Source: Aphanomyces cochlioides
Lineage: Eukaryota; Oomycota; Saprolegniomycetes; Saprolegniales; Verrucalvaceae
DNA: 64,000 nucleotides
NCBI GenBank assembly: GCA_019828595.1
Contig: JAHQRK010000002.1
Span: 3,968,001 to 4,032,000 of the forward strand
Direction of reading: 5' to 3'
In this document: positions 20,929-33,268 of the stretch, piece after piece
Layout: each line of letters opens with the position of its first letter
Position numbering within the stretch: the first letter of the stretch is position 1
The notes under the pieces: model-generated
Told to the model about the DNA's origin: nothing
Databases searched by the model: none
The model's input: only the letters and a program-made list of their open reading frames with translations
Made by a program: the position numbers and the translations under genes

Positions 20929-23900
20929 ATGCAAGGGCAGCTCGTGGAACTCCTGCGGCAGTCCGGAGAAATCTGCGCAGACTGCGCGGCTCCTCTTGGT
21001 GGATCGTCCGCCGCATGGGCTTCTGTCTCGTTTGGAGTGTTTGTGTGCTTGGAATGCGCGGGTGTGCATCGAAATCTCGGCGTGCAGATTTCCCGCGTTA
21101 AGTCGGTGCATATGGATACATGGAATGCCGATGAAATTGAATTGATGAAGAGAAACCGCGCAAACTCCGCCTCGTTGGAAGCACACCTCCCCCTTGGGAT
21201 CAAAGCGTCCGTCCGGCAGTCGAATGCGTCACGAGTGGTGTTTATCAAGGCGAAATATGTCTCCAAGACATTTACCACCACCGGAGGCTTGCAGTTCAGA
21301 CTCCCCAACGGTGACAACAGCCAAACCATCTCGTCTCCAGCGACAACTAGCACCAGCTCATCTATGCCACGCCAATCCTCGTCGATTGTTGAAGTGACGA
21401 AACGCTTTGTGAATTACTTTGTCGTGGTGGGTCGTGGCGCCATTCTCAAGCAGACAGGTCTGTCCTTTCTTGTTCCATGCCACTTTTTCATTGACTTCCT
21501 GTAGTTGTCAACTCGTCAAGCCCAAATGACGTTCAATTCCAGCCATTAATCCTCGACAGCTATCCTGATGCACTACCAGATGTGCCGTTGCCCACGCATA
21601 TTGCGCAGGTATGTCCCTTCTCGATCTATCCTTGCCGCAACTCACGCTATTCAGTTTGCATTTCCTGAAGGACTGGCATTGAGCTCGACATTCCGCGAGC
21701 CATCGTTCTTTTCGTTCGTTCTGACCAATGTTAGCGGCGCCAAGGTAAGAATGCGTCCATTACGTTCAACCTTCCGTCCTCGCTTAGCTCTACGCCTGCG
21801 CGCTTAAATTCGACGAGCTCTTGACACCCTTTGAAGTCGTACGTGAATTCTCACCCCTGTTAGCAGTCGTACTAGCTCGATTACCTTCTATAGCTTGGCT
21901 TGTTCATGAAGGAAACAATACCAGCTTGGGCCCATGCGCTCTCCAACGGCACGAAACAAACTGGCGCGTCCCAAACTACGACAAGTTCAGCGACGTCGGT
22001 CTACAGCCCCAAATGCCTTGTTGTCGTCAGTCACTACCCATTCTTTTCGTGCTTTCGTACGTTTCTGCAGCAAGTATGAATATTCTTTTCCTCTCTTCCT
22101 TCTCAAGCTTCTCCATTAGATGTACCGCGTGTCGTTGTCCGAGACGCCGCTGCCTCTAGAACGTTACATTGCCAACTTTGTGGCGGAAATTCCAGTGCCA
22201 CCTCCTGTGCGCTGTTTTCCAGTTGTAGCTCGGCCATTTAAGTTTGATTTAGGGCCGCGTTCAAGTCCAATTGACGCTCCCAGAACGCACGCTGACGGTG
22301 TCACGGCCGCCAAAGAATCAACTCCCCCAAGCAGATGTACATTTGGACTTTTCATTGACGGCTCATCCTGTTTTATCTAGTTTAGCTTTCGCCCGTTGTT
22401 TCAAATGCTCGATCTCCACAACGTCATGACCGTCTTCACGTGTCTTCTCTTTGAGCAAAAGGTTTTCATCTGCATCGACTTGATATGTATCCTTCTTGTA
22501 GGTGGCGTTGTGCTCGAAACATTTGAGTGTCTTGACGCCAATCGCTGAAGCACTTGTTGCTCTTCTGTTTCCACTGTACTGGCAAGGCGCTTATATTCCA
22601 ATTCTGCCGTCTTCCCTTCTTGATGTGATTGATGTAGTCGCTCTCCCGTGCTTTCCGCTCTGAGGGGTGTTTTTTCTCCTAGGCGCCAGTGCCATTTCTC
22701 GTCGGCGTTCATGCAAAATACTTGGCCACGAGTCCATCACGTGCGACGGACGTCTTCTTTGTCGATCTGGACCATAACCGGTGCAGTTTTGGCCGCACAA
22801 CTTGATCGTGACGTCGAGTTTGTAGGGTTCTGCCCCCGTCCAATGAACTTGGCCAAGTAAACTTATGCGTTGGCTTGCCCAAACTAGACTGAATTTTCTA
22901 GGAAACGATCGTACTGCCAAAACTACCCGAGCGTGAGAGCTCCAAGTTGAAAGCAAAGCTCATTGCTTGTGCCAATGTACTCTACGCTCTCCAAGAGCTT
23001 TCTTGACGCTTCGTGACGTAGATATTTGATCCGTTTGCTGCGGAAATCGCAAAATCTGACATGGCGTTCGACAAGACGGACGACTACTTGAAACCATTGA
23101 ATGACGTCGGTGGTGGCATGACGGTTCCGGTCCAAGAATTTGCCACGTCGCCGTCGTCGTCATCGTTTTCCTCGATGGATTACGTCGAGAGAAAAACGAG
23201 TGGATTCGGCATGGATCGAAAATCCACATTCCAGACTTTATTGACGTTTGTGCCATCGCAATCGACTTTGACCGAGCGCTCCATGTCGACGCCGTCGTCT
23301 GCGTCACTTCTGCAACAGCGTCCGCCATCTCCTCGCGCTTTTGACGCTGATGCTATCCGTCTTGCGTTCCTGCGCTTTTTCGTCAGCATTTTCAAACGAT
23401 ATGCTACCTATTTGGTACGATTTCATGACGTGGCAGGTTCCCAAACGATCTTTCCTCCTAGAACCCCAAGGCCGCTACGGCAGTGCCAGGTTCCAAGGAG
23501 GTTTTATTCGACCGCCAGGGTTTCCTACGCGACCAAAGCGATGCTACATCTCGTCCTGGGCTGACCATGCTCCTATCGACGCAAGTACACCATACTACTT
23601 GTTGACTAGCGCTAAACTGGAGCTCCTTTTAGATGTTTGAACGCTTCTGCGAAGATCGCATCGTCCAGCCGTCGCAATTGCCCGACGTACGCTTCTTTGA
23701 CGCGTCGATCAACCAGAAGTTGAATCGCTCGTCCTTGTCGTTGAGCAAGAAAGCCGACGTGTCGTTCCTCGAAGACAAAACCGATGTCATTCGTGAAACT
23801 TTTGTCTCCCCGCCACCATCCACGCTTGGTTTACCAGACGATGGCACGCGGTACAAGTACCGCAATGGCTTTCCACGCTTGAAACGGTACTCTTCCTTGT

Positions 23901-25930
23901 TGCCAGCAAGTCCAAGACGCTTGTCGTGATGTAGGCATTTATTTGGCACGATACGAAAACCTCGAGAGCTCTACTCGTCGCGCGAACAACAGCGCCATGT
24001 TGCATCCGCTGTTGATGTCCACCAACAAATCTACCGACTAAGCACGTACGACAGCTTGAGCCTCTTGGCAAATCCCAAATGTTGCATTCACTGTGTATTA
24101 GTTGCGTCATGGAGCCTGGAGCGAGTTGGGAAGCGACGCGAAAGCTCGTCGTGCGGGTAAACCAAGCTCATGGCCCATCACGCAGCTAACACTGGGCTTT
24201 GGAATTAGCTTCAAGCTATAACTCGCATGCACCAAGCTCGCAAACGCTACAGGAAGCAACGAGCGGCTCTCATTAGTATTCAGCGCTTTGTCCACGCGCA
24301 TTTCCAGGTCAGTTTCGAGTTCTTTGACATTCTCACGCTCTAAAATTGTAGCGCCGTGCCTGTGAAGCCAAGTACAAGCGCTATCGACAGGCACTCGTTA
24401 CGCTCCAAGTACGTTGAGTATCTCTCTCATAAGCGCTCATGGAGTCTTGGGTAGACGCGCTGGCGATGTCGAACGCTCCGCCGGGAATATCTTGCTCAAA
24501 AGCATGCGATCGCTGTCTTGCAGCGCGTTCTTCGTGGTTTCGTCTATGCAACACGATATTGTCATCTCCGCCATGGCATCATAAGTCTTCAGGTTTGTCG
24601 AGGGCTGTCGTCTATCCCTCTGAGCCAAGTTGTAGGCTTTACATCGCTGTCGGATTCAACGGAGATGGTTTCTTCAGCAGAAACGACGTCTCGTGCACGT
24701 TCAGAGCCATGTGCGTGGCATGCAAGCTCGTCAAACGTCTCGGCGGTCTCCACATAACGTGGCAACATTGCTCATGCAAGTTGTAGCTGGAGAAACACTT
24801 ACTTGGCCGAGTTACGCCATGGTCTCTTCGACTTGTGGGCTCAAGCTGCCGTGCCTCTTGTATACCGCGCCAAGTTTTGGCTCTCCTACGACCGTGTCGA
24901 CTTTCTAAGCATCGGGGTGCGCCTTCAAACCGTCGCAGCGAGCTGACTGAAGCTTCTTTAGGTCCATTTGGAAGAAATGGCCCGTGTTCGTGCGCTTGTC
25001 GGCGAGGCCAAAGTCGTTCCAAGCAACCAAAGCAACAGTATGGACATAGTCTTGACCCGGAAAGCCAAGAAACAACGCGAGAAGCTCCTCCATGCCCCAC
25101 CACGGCATGAAGCGTGGCTTACACTGGTTCGTCTACAGGCTCATGTATATCTTCATGTGGAATGAACTAGGCGCAAGCTCGCCTTGACGAGGAGCGGCTG
25201 CATTTGTACAATCAGCTCAAGTACCACACGACGGAAACGATGCTCCATTCGTTCTACAGATCGTTTGAATTATCCTTGGAGAGCAAGAAACGCAAGCGAA
25301 AGGTATGGACTTTGCCAAGAAACAAAGCAATCATTGTCTTGGTCTAGCTCGTCGAGCTGTTGTGGACTTGTTTGGACATGGCGACGACTAGCGCCGAGGT
25401 AAGCTGTTCCCAACCTTAAATTTGGAAGCTACAACGCCTTTTAGGTCGTTTTAGCCATCAGCAGCCAGCAAATGCAAGTCAACGACGCCATGGAGACCAA
25501 ACTACATGTAAGTCGGGTCTTCCATGAGTAGCGTTTGACCTTTTGGCGGTTGGTAGTCGAGAATTTGCACCGATTTGGTCTACACTGTGAATGCAGCCAT
25601 GTCGTCGCTCCAAGTGAGTGCTCTTCAGCTGGGCTTTACAGCTAAAGTGCTGTGGATGTTTGATAGAAAACAACGCAAAAGAGCTCAACAGCGACCAAGA
25701 AACGCGAGCAGGAAGACCAACGCCAGCTTGTACGTGCAATGGTGTACCAAAACCACTGCTTGGAGATTCAGCTGGCTCAAATGCAACGCCAACTCGTCGA
25801 GTACCGGCAAATCATGGCTGCTGCGTCGATGCAGGATCCACAGCCTCAAGACGACGATTCATCTGTGCAAGAGCGTCGCCGTCCGAGCTTTCTCGTGCGG
25901 ACGGATCCCGCGTACTCCAAACTTGTCTAA
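20929..25930 (+). CDS. Large ArfGAP-DENN-IQ-coiled-coil protein
   Basis: A gene of roughly 20 exons with short introns. Exon 1 (ATG at 20929, though the frame is open from 20824, so an upstream exon is possible) holds an ArfGAP zinc finger (CADC ... CLEC) and the arginine finger context GVHRNLG. Then uDENN (FAFPEGLAL, EPSFFSFVLTNVSGAK), core DENN (SPKCLVVVSHYPFF, LFQMLDLHNVMTVFTCLLFE, LTPIAEALVALLFP, PSSLLDVIDV, PVPFLVGVHAKYL) and dDENN (IRLAFLRFFVSIFKRYATYL, FDRQGFLRDQ, QMFERFCEDR). From about 24210 come several IQ-like helices (ISIQRFVHAHFQ, VLQRVLRGFVYA) and a coiled-coil tail (CLEIQLAQMQRQLVEYRQIM) ending at 25930. ArfGAP stimulates Arf GTP hydrolysis, DENN domains activate Rabs and IQ motifs bind calmodulin, so it may link Arf and Rab switching in trafficking. 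The IQ half could be a separate gene; exon phases across 23870-23960 support one. Confidence 0.75.
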
Positions 25931-26776
25931 GAATCAAGATGCTCTTTTCATCGATGCTTCGATGTTTTTTCTCGTACAAACGAGGATAACATTCAAGACG
26001 AAGGACAATTTTACAAAAATACACCCACGAACATGTTCTTTCTCCACTGGACGCCCTTCCAGACGCGGAATGAATCGGCAACTCCTGTCATGTTGAGTCC
26101 ATGTTATGTAGGTCATCTTCATTTGGAAAAAATGTTTTGGGGGTGTAGTGGTTTTCCTATGTGGGGTTTAGACATGTGGGGGTGAAGGGGTTATTACATG
26201 GTGGCATTTGAAAATGTGAGTTGCGTGGCATGTTCATGCTGAATTGTGTCTCGTTTACGAGCCATTGGCCGGAAAGACTTTGCCTGGAGCGTCTTGCGTT
26301 GTCTCACTCGTTATCGAACGCTCCTGACGATCTCTATGTGCCATATGCACGGCGATAACAACGAACAAACAATCATCTCCACCAGCGCCATGTGGCCGAG
26401 ACGATCGTCACATAACCTCATGTCCCTTCTTGCTCCTTTCTCACTACATTTGCAGTGCTCGTAGTAGACACAGAGTGTGGTCTATCTACTTAGTCTAGAC
26501 TTTAGACCTGTCAACGCTGTCTGGCCAAAGCCAGGATCGCCATCGTTGATCTGAACGCAGTTCCAACTTGTCAATGAAAAGTGTGGGGGGCAGGGGTTTC
26601 AGAAATCAATGGTTTGAAGGTGAAATTTGCGATTATCCGGATGATTCTGGCTATTTGATAGGCTGAGTTTGAAATTTTATCCGGATGACCTTCATGGCAT
26701 CTGGTTGAAAATCTCATCCCGCGGTCACGCTTCTGCATGCTGGGCATCAATCCATATTCTACGCAGCGAGTGCGGA
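25931..26776. other. Intergenic, G-rich patches and TTATCCGGAT sites
   Basis: No gene seen. GT-rich stretches at 26130-26210. TTATCCGGATGA-like sites at 26633 and 26678, about 145 and 100 bp before the next start codon. Confidence 0.45.
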
Positions 26777-28369
26777 ATGCATCGCCATGGAATGGTCACA
26801 TCCGAGTCGTCATCGTCGCTCGTTTTGAAGGAGCAAGAAGAAAACGACGATTCCTTCCATCGGCCCTACACGGAATCGGCGATCCTGATTGAATCCATGT
26901 CGACGCCGTCGTACTGTCGCTCCGATGCATCGCCGCGCTCGTTCCTCTTCCCCCTCTCGTCAGATATTGCCATGGCCACGGAAGATGCAAACGTCCACCA
27001 TGCTGTACGAATTATAGAGCGCCTGCCTCGCCATGATGCATCCATCTCGTCTATCACGTCGGGTTCGACAACTTCAACCTTGTTTCCAAACACAACGTTG
27101 TCGTCATCTTATAGCACCAACCCATGGAGTAATTCATACTCCAAGCAATCGAGCTCGGATTTTGACTCCGTCTCGAGTTTCGAACTCCCGGCTGTGACTG
27201 ACAACGAAGACGATGGGTACGAAGAGTCATTCTATGCACAGATCATGCCACCGGTCACGATGGCCAGCGAATCTGAATCCAAGCCTCCACCCTTCTACTA
27301 CGACGAGGCATCATACGAAGAGCACGTCAATATCTGGGCGTCGCGAGTGTGGACTTCAGGGAGCGGAAAAGAAGACGATCTCGAAACTTTTCTGCAAGCC
27401 ATGGACAAAGCCCGAGCCAAGTTGTCAGCTCATCAAGAGTACACGTCGTCACAAAGTACAGCCATGCTACATGCTATTGAAGAAACAACTGAAGCCGCGC
27501 AGACACTCTCTCGTGGCCACCTCTCGTCGACGGTCCCCCTTGTCGCACCCTCGCTAGTCGCGTCGTCTTTATCGAGCGCCTGGGAAGTTGGGCCTGCACC
27601 GCCTCCGCTATCTCTGTCCACGACATCGCCATCAATATTGTCGCCTATCTTGGTGGCCAAGCTCCATTCATCTGGGCTTCGGTGGTTCGACCAAGTGTTT
27701 CTCTTGCCCCATGAGCCGCTACGTCGAGCACTGCGCAAAGTTCGCCGTTTTGTCACATTGGAACACATGCCCGTGGAAGCGGCAGAAAGCAAGAAAGCGG
27801 CGTTCTTCTCATGGTTCGATCAGCTTCGGTTGTACGTCCAGACGCAGTGCCACATCAAATCTACCGTGCTTAAAGCTATCATTGTTGGTGTGAATCCTCA
27901 TATGGCTCAAGTCCTCGATGCGACAACGCACTCGTACCCTGCAGTGCTTGAAATTGTCGACGCGTTTGTATTTTTCCAGAGCCACCATGCCGCTAACGAC
28001 GACGTGGATCCGCTCCAGGGTTGGGCATCCTTTGTACTCCAACTTGCTGAATACTTATCGACCTTGGAGCATGTCTTGCTGGCCATGCTTGACCGCGATG
28101 AAATCGACTTTGGTCATGCTCTCGCCTCAACATTTGACGAAGAAAGCTACGCACGCCTCGTCCAAAAAAAGATCGAAGTCGCCCTCCCAAACCATGCGAA
28201 GCGTGTCATGGTGCCTTGGATGCTTGAAAGTTGCAATACCTTTGGTGGCTCCACGGAGCATTGGCAATGGGGATGGTGGAGCAAATGGCTCTTGGAACAC
28301 TCCTGGGGGAAGTACTATGAAGCGAACGTGGTCGCACCACTCCACGTACTCGAGTTTGGCCACCTGTAA
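26777..28369 (+). CDS. Hypothetical helical protein with disordered N-terminus
   Basis: 530 residues from ATG 26777 without introns. Residues 1-120 are Ser/Thr-rich and probably disordered. A central part (FYYDEASYEEHVNIWASRVW) and a large C-terminal helical domain (about residues 310-525) follow: WFDQVFLLPHEPLRRALRKV, FFSWFDQLRLYVQTQCHIKS, VLQLAEYLSTLEHVLLAMLD and HAKRVMVPWMLESC. The spaced His and Glu residues (LPHEPLRR, EHMPVE, QCHIKS, LEHVLLAMLDRDE) recall hemerythrin-like four-helix bundles, which bind di-iron or oxygen, but I cannot confirm the ligand set. The unusual Trp-rich end (EHWQWGWWSKWLLEH) is notable. Function unknown. Confidence 0.7.
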   Translation: MHRHGMVTSESSSSLVLKEQEENDDSFHRPYTESAILIESMSTPSYCRSDASPRSFLFPLSSDIAMATEDANVHHAVRIIERLPRHDASISSITSGSTTSTLFPNTTLSSSYSTNPWSNSYSKQSSSDFDSVSSFELPAVTDNEDDGYEESFYAQIMPPVTMASESESKPPPFYYDEASYEEHVNIWASRVWTSGSGKEDDLETFLQAMDKARAKLSAHQEYTSSQSTAMLHAIEETTEAAQTLSRGHLSSTVPLVAPSLVASSLSSAWEVGPAPPPLSLSTTSPSILSPILVAKLHSSGLRWFDQVFLLPHEPLRRALRKVRRFVTLEHMPVEAAESKKAAFFSWFDQLRLYVQTQCHIKSTVLKAIIVGVNPHMAQVLDATTHSYPAVLEIVDAFVFFQSHHAANDDVDPLQGWASFVLQLAEYLSTLEHVLLAMLDRDEIDFGHALASTFDEESYARLVQKKIEVALPNHAKRVMVPWMLESCNTFGGSTEHWQWGWWSKWLLEHSWGKYYEANVVAPLHVLEFGHL

Positions 28370-28625
28370 ACTTTAATTTAACACGTTTAAAATGTCCATC
28401 GCATGGTAATTGCGGGGGAGTCAGAACGCCCCAAAGGGTATTTGTACAATTGAAGAGCTGCTGAACGCCAGACTCTAATAATGCACAGGCGGCTCCATCT
28501 CTTGGCCAACTAGTCAACAAGCCAAATCTGAATTGATCCTCTGGGCTCTTCCACCCGTGAAGGCTACATTTCACTGCGGGGGGGTCGCATCTTTGTGGGT
28601 TTGCCAAGACAAGGACATCCTCAAA

Positions 28626-29247
28626 CTATGGTGCACTCTTTCATGATTGCATAGTAATGCCGCCACACCATGACAGTTGGTCAAAGGCGTCAATGCAGCC
28701 TGCAACTATAAAGACTTCAAGTATGTCGTGGAGCTCAAGTTCATGGAGTCCCAAAGATTTCAAATCTTGTACTTTGCCACTTTACATAATGTTTTACGTA
28801 AACTGTACAGATTACAACTATACGTCAAGTAAAAGACCGTGTTCTGATTGGCTCAATTCGTGAATTTACGTCGATTTCACACGTGGGAGGTGTTTTATCG
28901 TCTAAAGCACGGCTTCCTTGGTCAATATATGGTTAAGACCGTACTTATACAGGACCATTTCTATAGTGCAGTCATCTTTACTTTGTTTTCCAAAGTAGAC
29001 GATACCAATAACTTTGAGGATCGGACGAGACCCCCTTCGTTGACTCGGGATGTCGGCATGTCGTACTGTTTTCAGTATGGCGCGCCTTTGATGAACGTCC
29101 ACTGTTGCTATTCCAAGACAGTGTGAGCGAAGGCGGGTGGTATGAGAAGTTATTGGTATTCGTTCTATCATCTCCCACTTCACAATCTTTATCTCTCTCA
29201 CTTCTTTCTCCTTTCACTCTTTCCCAGCATCGCTCTGTCCTCATGCT
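28626..29247 (-). repeat. Dispersed repeat, copy B
   Basis: 622 bp, the reverse complement of copy C at 32181-32802; every stretch I compared was identical. Ends at CTATGG (left) and CATGCT (right). No clear target duplication at either end. Confidence 0.9.
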
Positions 29248-29339
29248 GCTTTTGTTCGCCTCGCCTGGCTGGAGATATCTTGTCAATCGACCATTGCTGG
29301 ACGATGAGCTGATACTTTGAGAAGATTTTGATGTGCTTA

Positions 29340-29707
29340 GGGCCCGTCTGGATGCCAAATAAAAAATATTGTGAAAATTCGTTATGTGATATTTTGTATT
29401 TTGGTCAAAATAATACAAACCACATATTATAATATCACGATAATTAAAATTTCGGACTGTCTGGATTCGCACGAAAATAAAATAACCATTGGGAATTTGT
29501 GTGGATTATACGAGATTGGGGAAAATATTCTACTTTGAGTAGAATATTATTTATTGCATATTTGGCCTGTTTTGAAATAAATTATTGCAATAGAATTTAT
29601 TGAATATTTGGCATCCAGACAGTGCATTAAGCGATAATCAAGATTATGCAATAATTCATCAAAATATTGCGAATTAACTCAATAATAGGTGGCATCCAGA
29701 CGGGCCC
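29340..29707. mobile_element. Tourist/Harbinger-type MITE
   Basis: 368 bp, non-coding and AT-rich. Terminal inverted repeats of 18 bp (GGGCCCGTCTGGATGCCA) are flanked by TTA on both sides (29337-29339 and 29708-29710), the 3-bp target duplication typical of PIF/Harbinger elements. A secondary inverted pair related to the termini (CTGTCTGGAT near 29456 and ATCCAGACAG near 29612) lies inside. Confidence 0.88.
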
Positions 29708-29901
29708 TTAACAAGCTGCATTCATGCAGGAGTCAATAGATGATTGCTGTTTGCTTGCAATAGAGAAATGAATTCAAGCATGGAGATACACGATGAAGTC
29801 GCCGTCCGACGCAATTCGAGAGCCCCCTGTCTGAACTTGACAACGAACGGACGACGATACAATCACAATAAAACGAACAAACGACGAAGCAATGCATTGT
29901 T

Positions 29902-32050
29902 TTACGAGAGCATGCGGTCGTAGACAAAATCTTCCTTGGCTTCGTCATGGACGGCTCTCTCGTGGAGTTTCCAGCACAGTTTTCGAATGTGGTCGTCGCA
30001 GTCGGCTTGGCGTTTGGCAAAGAGTGCGCGACACGATTCAATCTCGTGCAGAATCGTAAGGCGTTGTCGCTCAACGTCAACAGCAAAGAATTCCTGGGCA
30101 AGTCGGTCTTGCGCTTCATTCTCATCGTCATGGAGCTGGCGGTGAGGTTTGTATCGCTGTTGTTTGGCTGTGAATGAGCGCATGACGCGACGGACACTGG
30201 AGGTACATATTTGGTGGACATAGTTTGCAATCACCGCCTTCTGCCGATAGTTTGGTGCGTCGTTCGCTTCGACAGCCTGCGACCGCATGCCTTCTTCATC
30301 CATGGCTTCGCTCTCGTGCACGGCTCGCTTCCAAGCCTCCGTCGACTGCATTTGTGCCAATTTCCCATCGAAGAGGGCAGACGCCATGTCAAAGGCACGG
30401 GTTTCACTCGCGAGCTCGGCGGCGTTCTTGGCCATCTTTGTAGCGACGAGTGTATCAAGAGCATTATCCAAACTGACTGGAACCGGTGCCAACGTGCGGC
30501 CTTGGCGTCTTGCCGCCATGCGAGCGAGTCCTTTGGCCATTTCGTGCTCTCGAGCGTTCTGGGCATGGCTCCGCACGACGAAGTTGCCGCCGTCGCTGTG
30601 GAGAACCTGGACAACTGCAGCCATCGCTCGCTTTTCAATGTTTGATGCGAGGACTCGATGCGGCAGTGGCGTGTTGAGTGAAAATGCACCAGCACCATCT
30701 TTGTTGTTGAGCCGAAGGGCTTCAGCTTGCTTGGAAAGATCGAGGATCCGTTCCGCTTGTCGGTGGAAATCCGCGCGGTGCTGCGAGTATTCCGTCTCGA
30801 GAGCGTCATGACGAGTGCGGGCCAGTCGAGCCAATGCAGCGCGTAGCTCAGCTTGGTACAGCGCGGCATCAATCGACGAGTGGACCAGGCCGAGATGCGC
30901 CGTGTCCAGATCCAGCCATGCAAACGCAGCGTAGGCAATCGAGAGCATCTCACAAGCAGAGCGAATATGCATGGACAGCGGCGTGCTCTTTGCCTCGGCG
31001 ACGGCTGCATATGCGTGACTTAACGAGGATCGAGCAGCATGGGCTGCAAATGCATGGACAACGCGGGTGGCGTCAAGTTGCAGCAGTGCAAAGCTACAAA
31101 AATGACTCTGAGCTCGCCCAGGAATGATTTGAGCTTACCGCTCGTCGTCCGCGTGGACAATCGAGTCGATTTCATCACGATGGAGAGAAGCAGTCGTTGC
31201 GGCTTCCTTGAGGCTAGAAAGAGCTTGGAATTGCCAACAGGCAGCTTGGAACGCAGTGACGGCGTCGTCGTAGAGCTGCAGCATGATATTCTTGAGAAAG
31301 GTTTGCATATGTCGGTCGCCCAGCGCTCGTCGTCGAAAGCATTCATACTTGGAGGCCCTAGATATGAGGTTGCATTGAGTTGATGGACACACGAGAGAGC
31401 TTGGTGTACTCTGCTTTGTCGCCGAGCAAGGCGTAGTCATGGGCTAGACTGGTCAATGTTTGGATGGCTCCGTGGAAATCCTTGTCCGAGAGGTCGGGTT
31501 TGAGCGTTGCGCCGCTTTTCTCGAGCTTGGTCAAGCGATACGCTGCTCTTGCTTGGAGTTCAAGCCGTCGACAAGCGTCTTGCCGCTTGGCTTTCAATGC
31601 GGCATTCTCCAAGTCGTGCTGGGCAGTCGGTCTTGTTGTTTCGCCTTTGATCGACTTTGACTTGGTCATGGGCGACAAGATGACCAAGTCGCGAAATCCA
31701 ATGACGTGGGAGGGCTCTTGTGGCAGGGAATGCAACGTGCGGCGGTGCCGACGGCATGGCGTTCCAATTGCCTTGGAGGACCGCTCAAGCCGTGGAAACG
31801 ACTGCGCGTATGGATTCCCGACGCGTTTCTTGAGTGTTGCCCTCGCATTGGGCTGTCCAAGTGTGTAATTTGGATCGATCGAGTCCAAGACAACGCGATG
31901 GTCATCCCGACTCTTGCACCGACCAAGCTTGACATCGCGCCACTTCCCATGGATTGTATCGGCATTCGTAAGCACTAAACCTGTCGCGCCGCCACCACTG
32001 CCGCCATGCCTTTCTTCCATGGAAACTAAAAATAGCTCATTGAGATGCAT
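29902..32050 (-). CDS. Alpha-helical, TPR-like hypothetical protein
   Basis: Three exons on the minus strand: about 32050-31390, about 31353-31133, and about 31088-29902. The last junction (donor GTAAGC near 31132, acceptor TTTTTGTAG) is convincing; the first is approximate. The first 100 residues are low-complexity and basic. The rest is continuous helix with TPR-like spacing (LTSLAHDYALLGDKAEYTKL, YDDAVTAFQAACWQFQAL, ATRVVHAFAAHAARSS), then an Ala/Arg/Glu-rich coiled-coil-like region (LARTRHDALETEYSQHRADF) to the end (EDFVYDRMLS). TPR-like folds are scaffolds for protein contact. No specific family recognised. A short possible N-terminal exon (MKSPADATQESYDLELHRID) lies at about 32090-32175, next to repeat copy C. 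The gene sits inside the inverted pair of 622-bp repeats. Confidence 0.65.
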
Positions 32051-32180
32051 CGAATGTCAATGGAGCGTTCATCTACCGTGATGCTGTAGCTAATCCTGTC
32101 TAATCTTGTCGTGGAGGTCGATGCGGTGTAATTCGAGATCATAGGACTCTTGTGTTGCGTCGGCCGGCGACTTCATCGTG

Positions 32181-32802
32181 AGCATGAGGACAGAGCGATG
32201 CTGGGAAAGAGTGAAAGGAGAAAGAAGTGAGAGAGATAAAGATTGTGAAGTGGGAGATGATAGAACGAATACCAATAACTTCTCATACCACCCGCCTTCG
32301 CTCACACTGTCTTGGAATAGCAACAGTGGACGTTCATCAAAGGCGCGCCATACTGAAAACAGTACGACATGCCGACATCCCGAGTCAACGAAGGGGGTCT
32401 CGTCCGATCCTCAAAGTTATTGGTATCGTCTACTTTGGAAAACAAAGTAAAGATGACTGCACTATAGAAATGGTCCTGTATAAGTACGGTCTTAACCATA
32501 TATTGACCAAGGAAGCCGTGCTTTAGACGATAAAACACCTCCCACGTGTGAAATCGACGTAAATTCACGAATTGAGCCAATCAGAACACGGTCTTTTACT
32601 TGACGTATAGTTGTAATCTGTACAGTTTACGTAAAACATTATGTAAAGTGGCAAAGTACAAGATTTGAAATCTTTGGGACTCCATGAACTTGAGCTCCAC
32701 GACATACTTGAAGTCTTTATAGTTGCAGGCTGCATTGACGCCTTTGACCAACTGTCATGGTGTGGCGGCATTACTATGCAATCATGAAAGAGTGCACCAT
32801 AG
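32181..32802 (+). repeat. Dispersed repeat, copy C
   Basis: 622 bp matching copy B in inverted orientation. Just outside its right end (32811-32850) a partial echo of its own sequence occurs (TTTTACTTGACGTATAGTA). ATCGTG and CACGAT flank the two ends, a short inverted pair that may mark the true element limits. Confidence 0.9.
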
Positions 32803-32860
32803 AACACGATATTTTACTTGACGTATAGTATTGTGTAAAGTTTCACGTCAAAAGTGAAGA

Positions 32861-33259
32861 ATGCGATCTTGGAGAGAAACGACGACGCGCCGCCGCCATT
32901 GCACCTGCTGCGAATATCATTACGGAGCATTGGAAGAACCTGAACAATTCACGGAAGAAAATAAACTTGGAAGTAATGGCAGGCATGGATATCTATCCCG
33001 AGACGACCACAACGACGATGACACGATTCCAATCTATCGCATGCTTCTCGTCAAAGCAAAGAGTCAATTGAAAGGAGTGCGGGCGCAATTAGCAGCTGAA
33101 AGACAAGTTTCAGAGCAATTGCGAGCTGAAATAAGACGATTGCATCAAATCATGGAAGATGACTCTGATGCACCTTGGCGAATATCCCAGAAATGCAGAA
33201 TGGAGTTGATGCGGCTCGAGCTCCACGTCGATGCACTGCAAGACTTGGCATCGAAATAA
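32861..33259 (+). CDS. Small coiled-coil protein
   Basis: 132 residues. The N-terminus has a short Cys pair (CTCCEYHYG), followed by an acidic stretch (RDDHNDDDT) and a coiled coil (about residues 60-100, LVKAKSQLKGVRAQLAAERQ and LRAEIRRLHQIM). No known family recognised. It starts 58 bp after repeat copy C and is tail-to-tail with the phosphatase gene, only 9 bp apart. Confidence 0.55.
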   Translation: MRSWRETTTRRRHCTCCEYHYGALEEPEQFTEENKLGSNGRHGYLSRDDHNDDDTIPIYRMLLVKAKSQLKGVRAQLAAERQVSEQLRAEIRRLHQIMEDDSDAPWRISQKCRMELMRLELHVDALQDLASK

Positions 33260-33268
33260 CATGATCAT

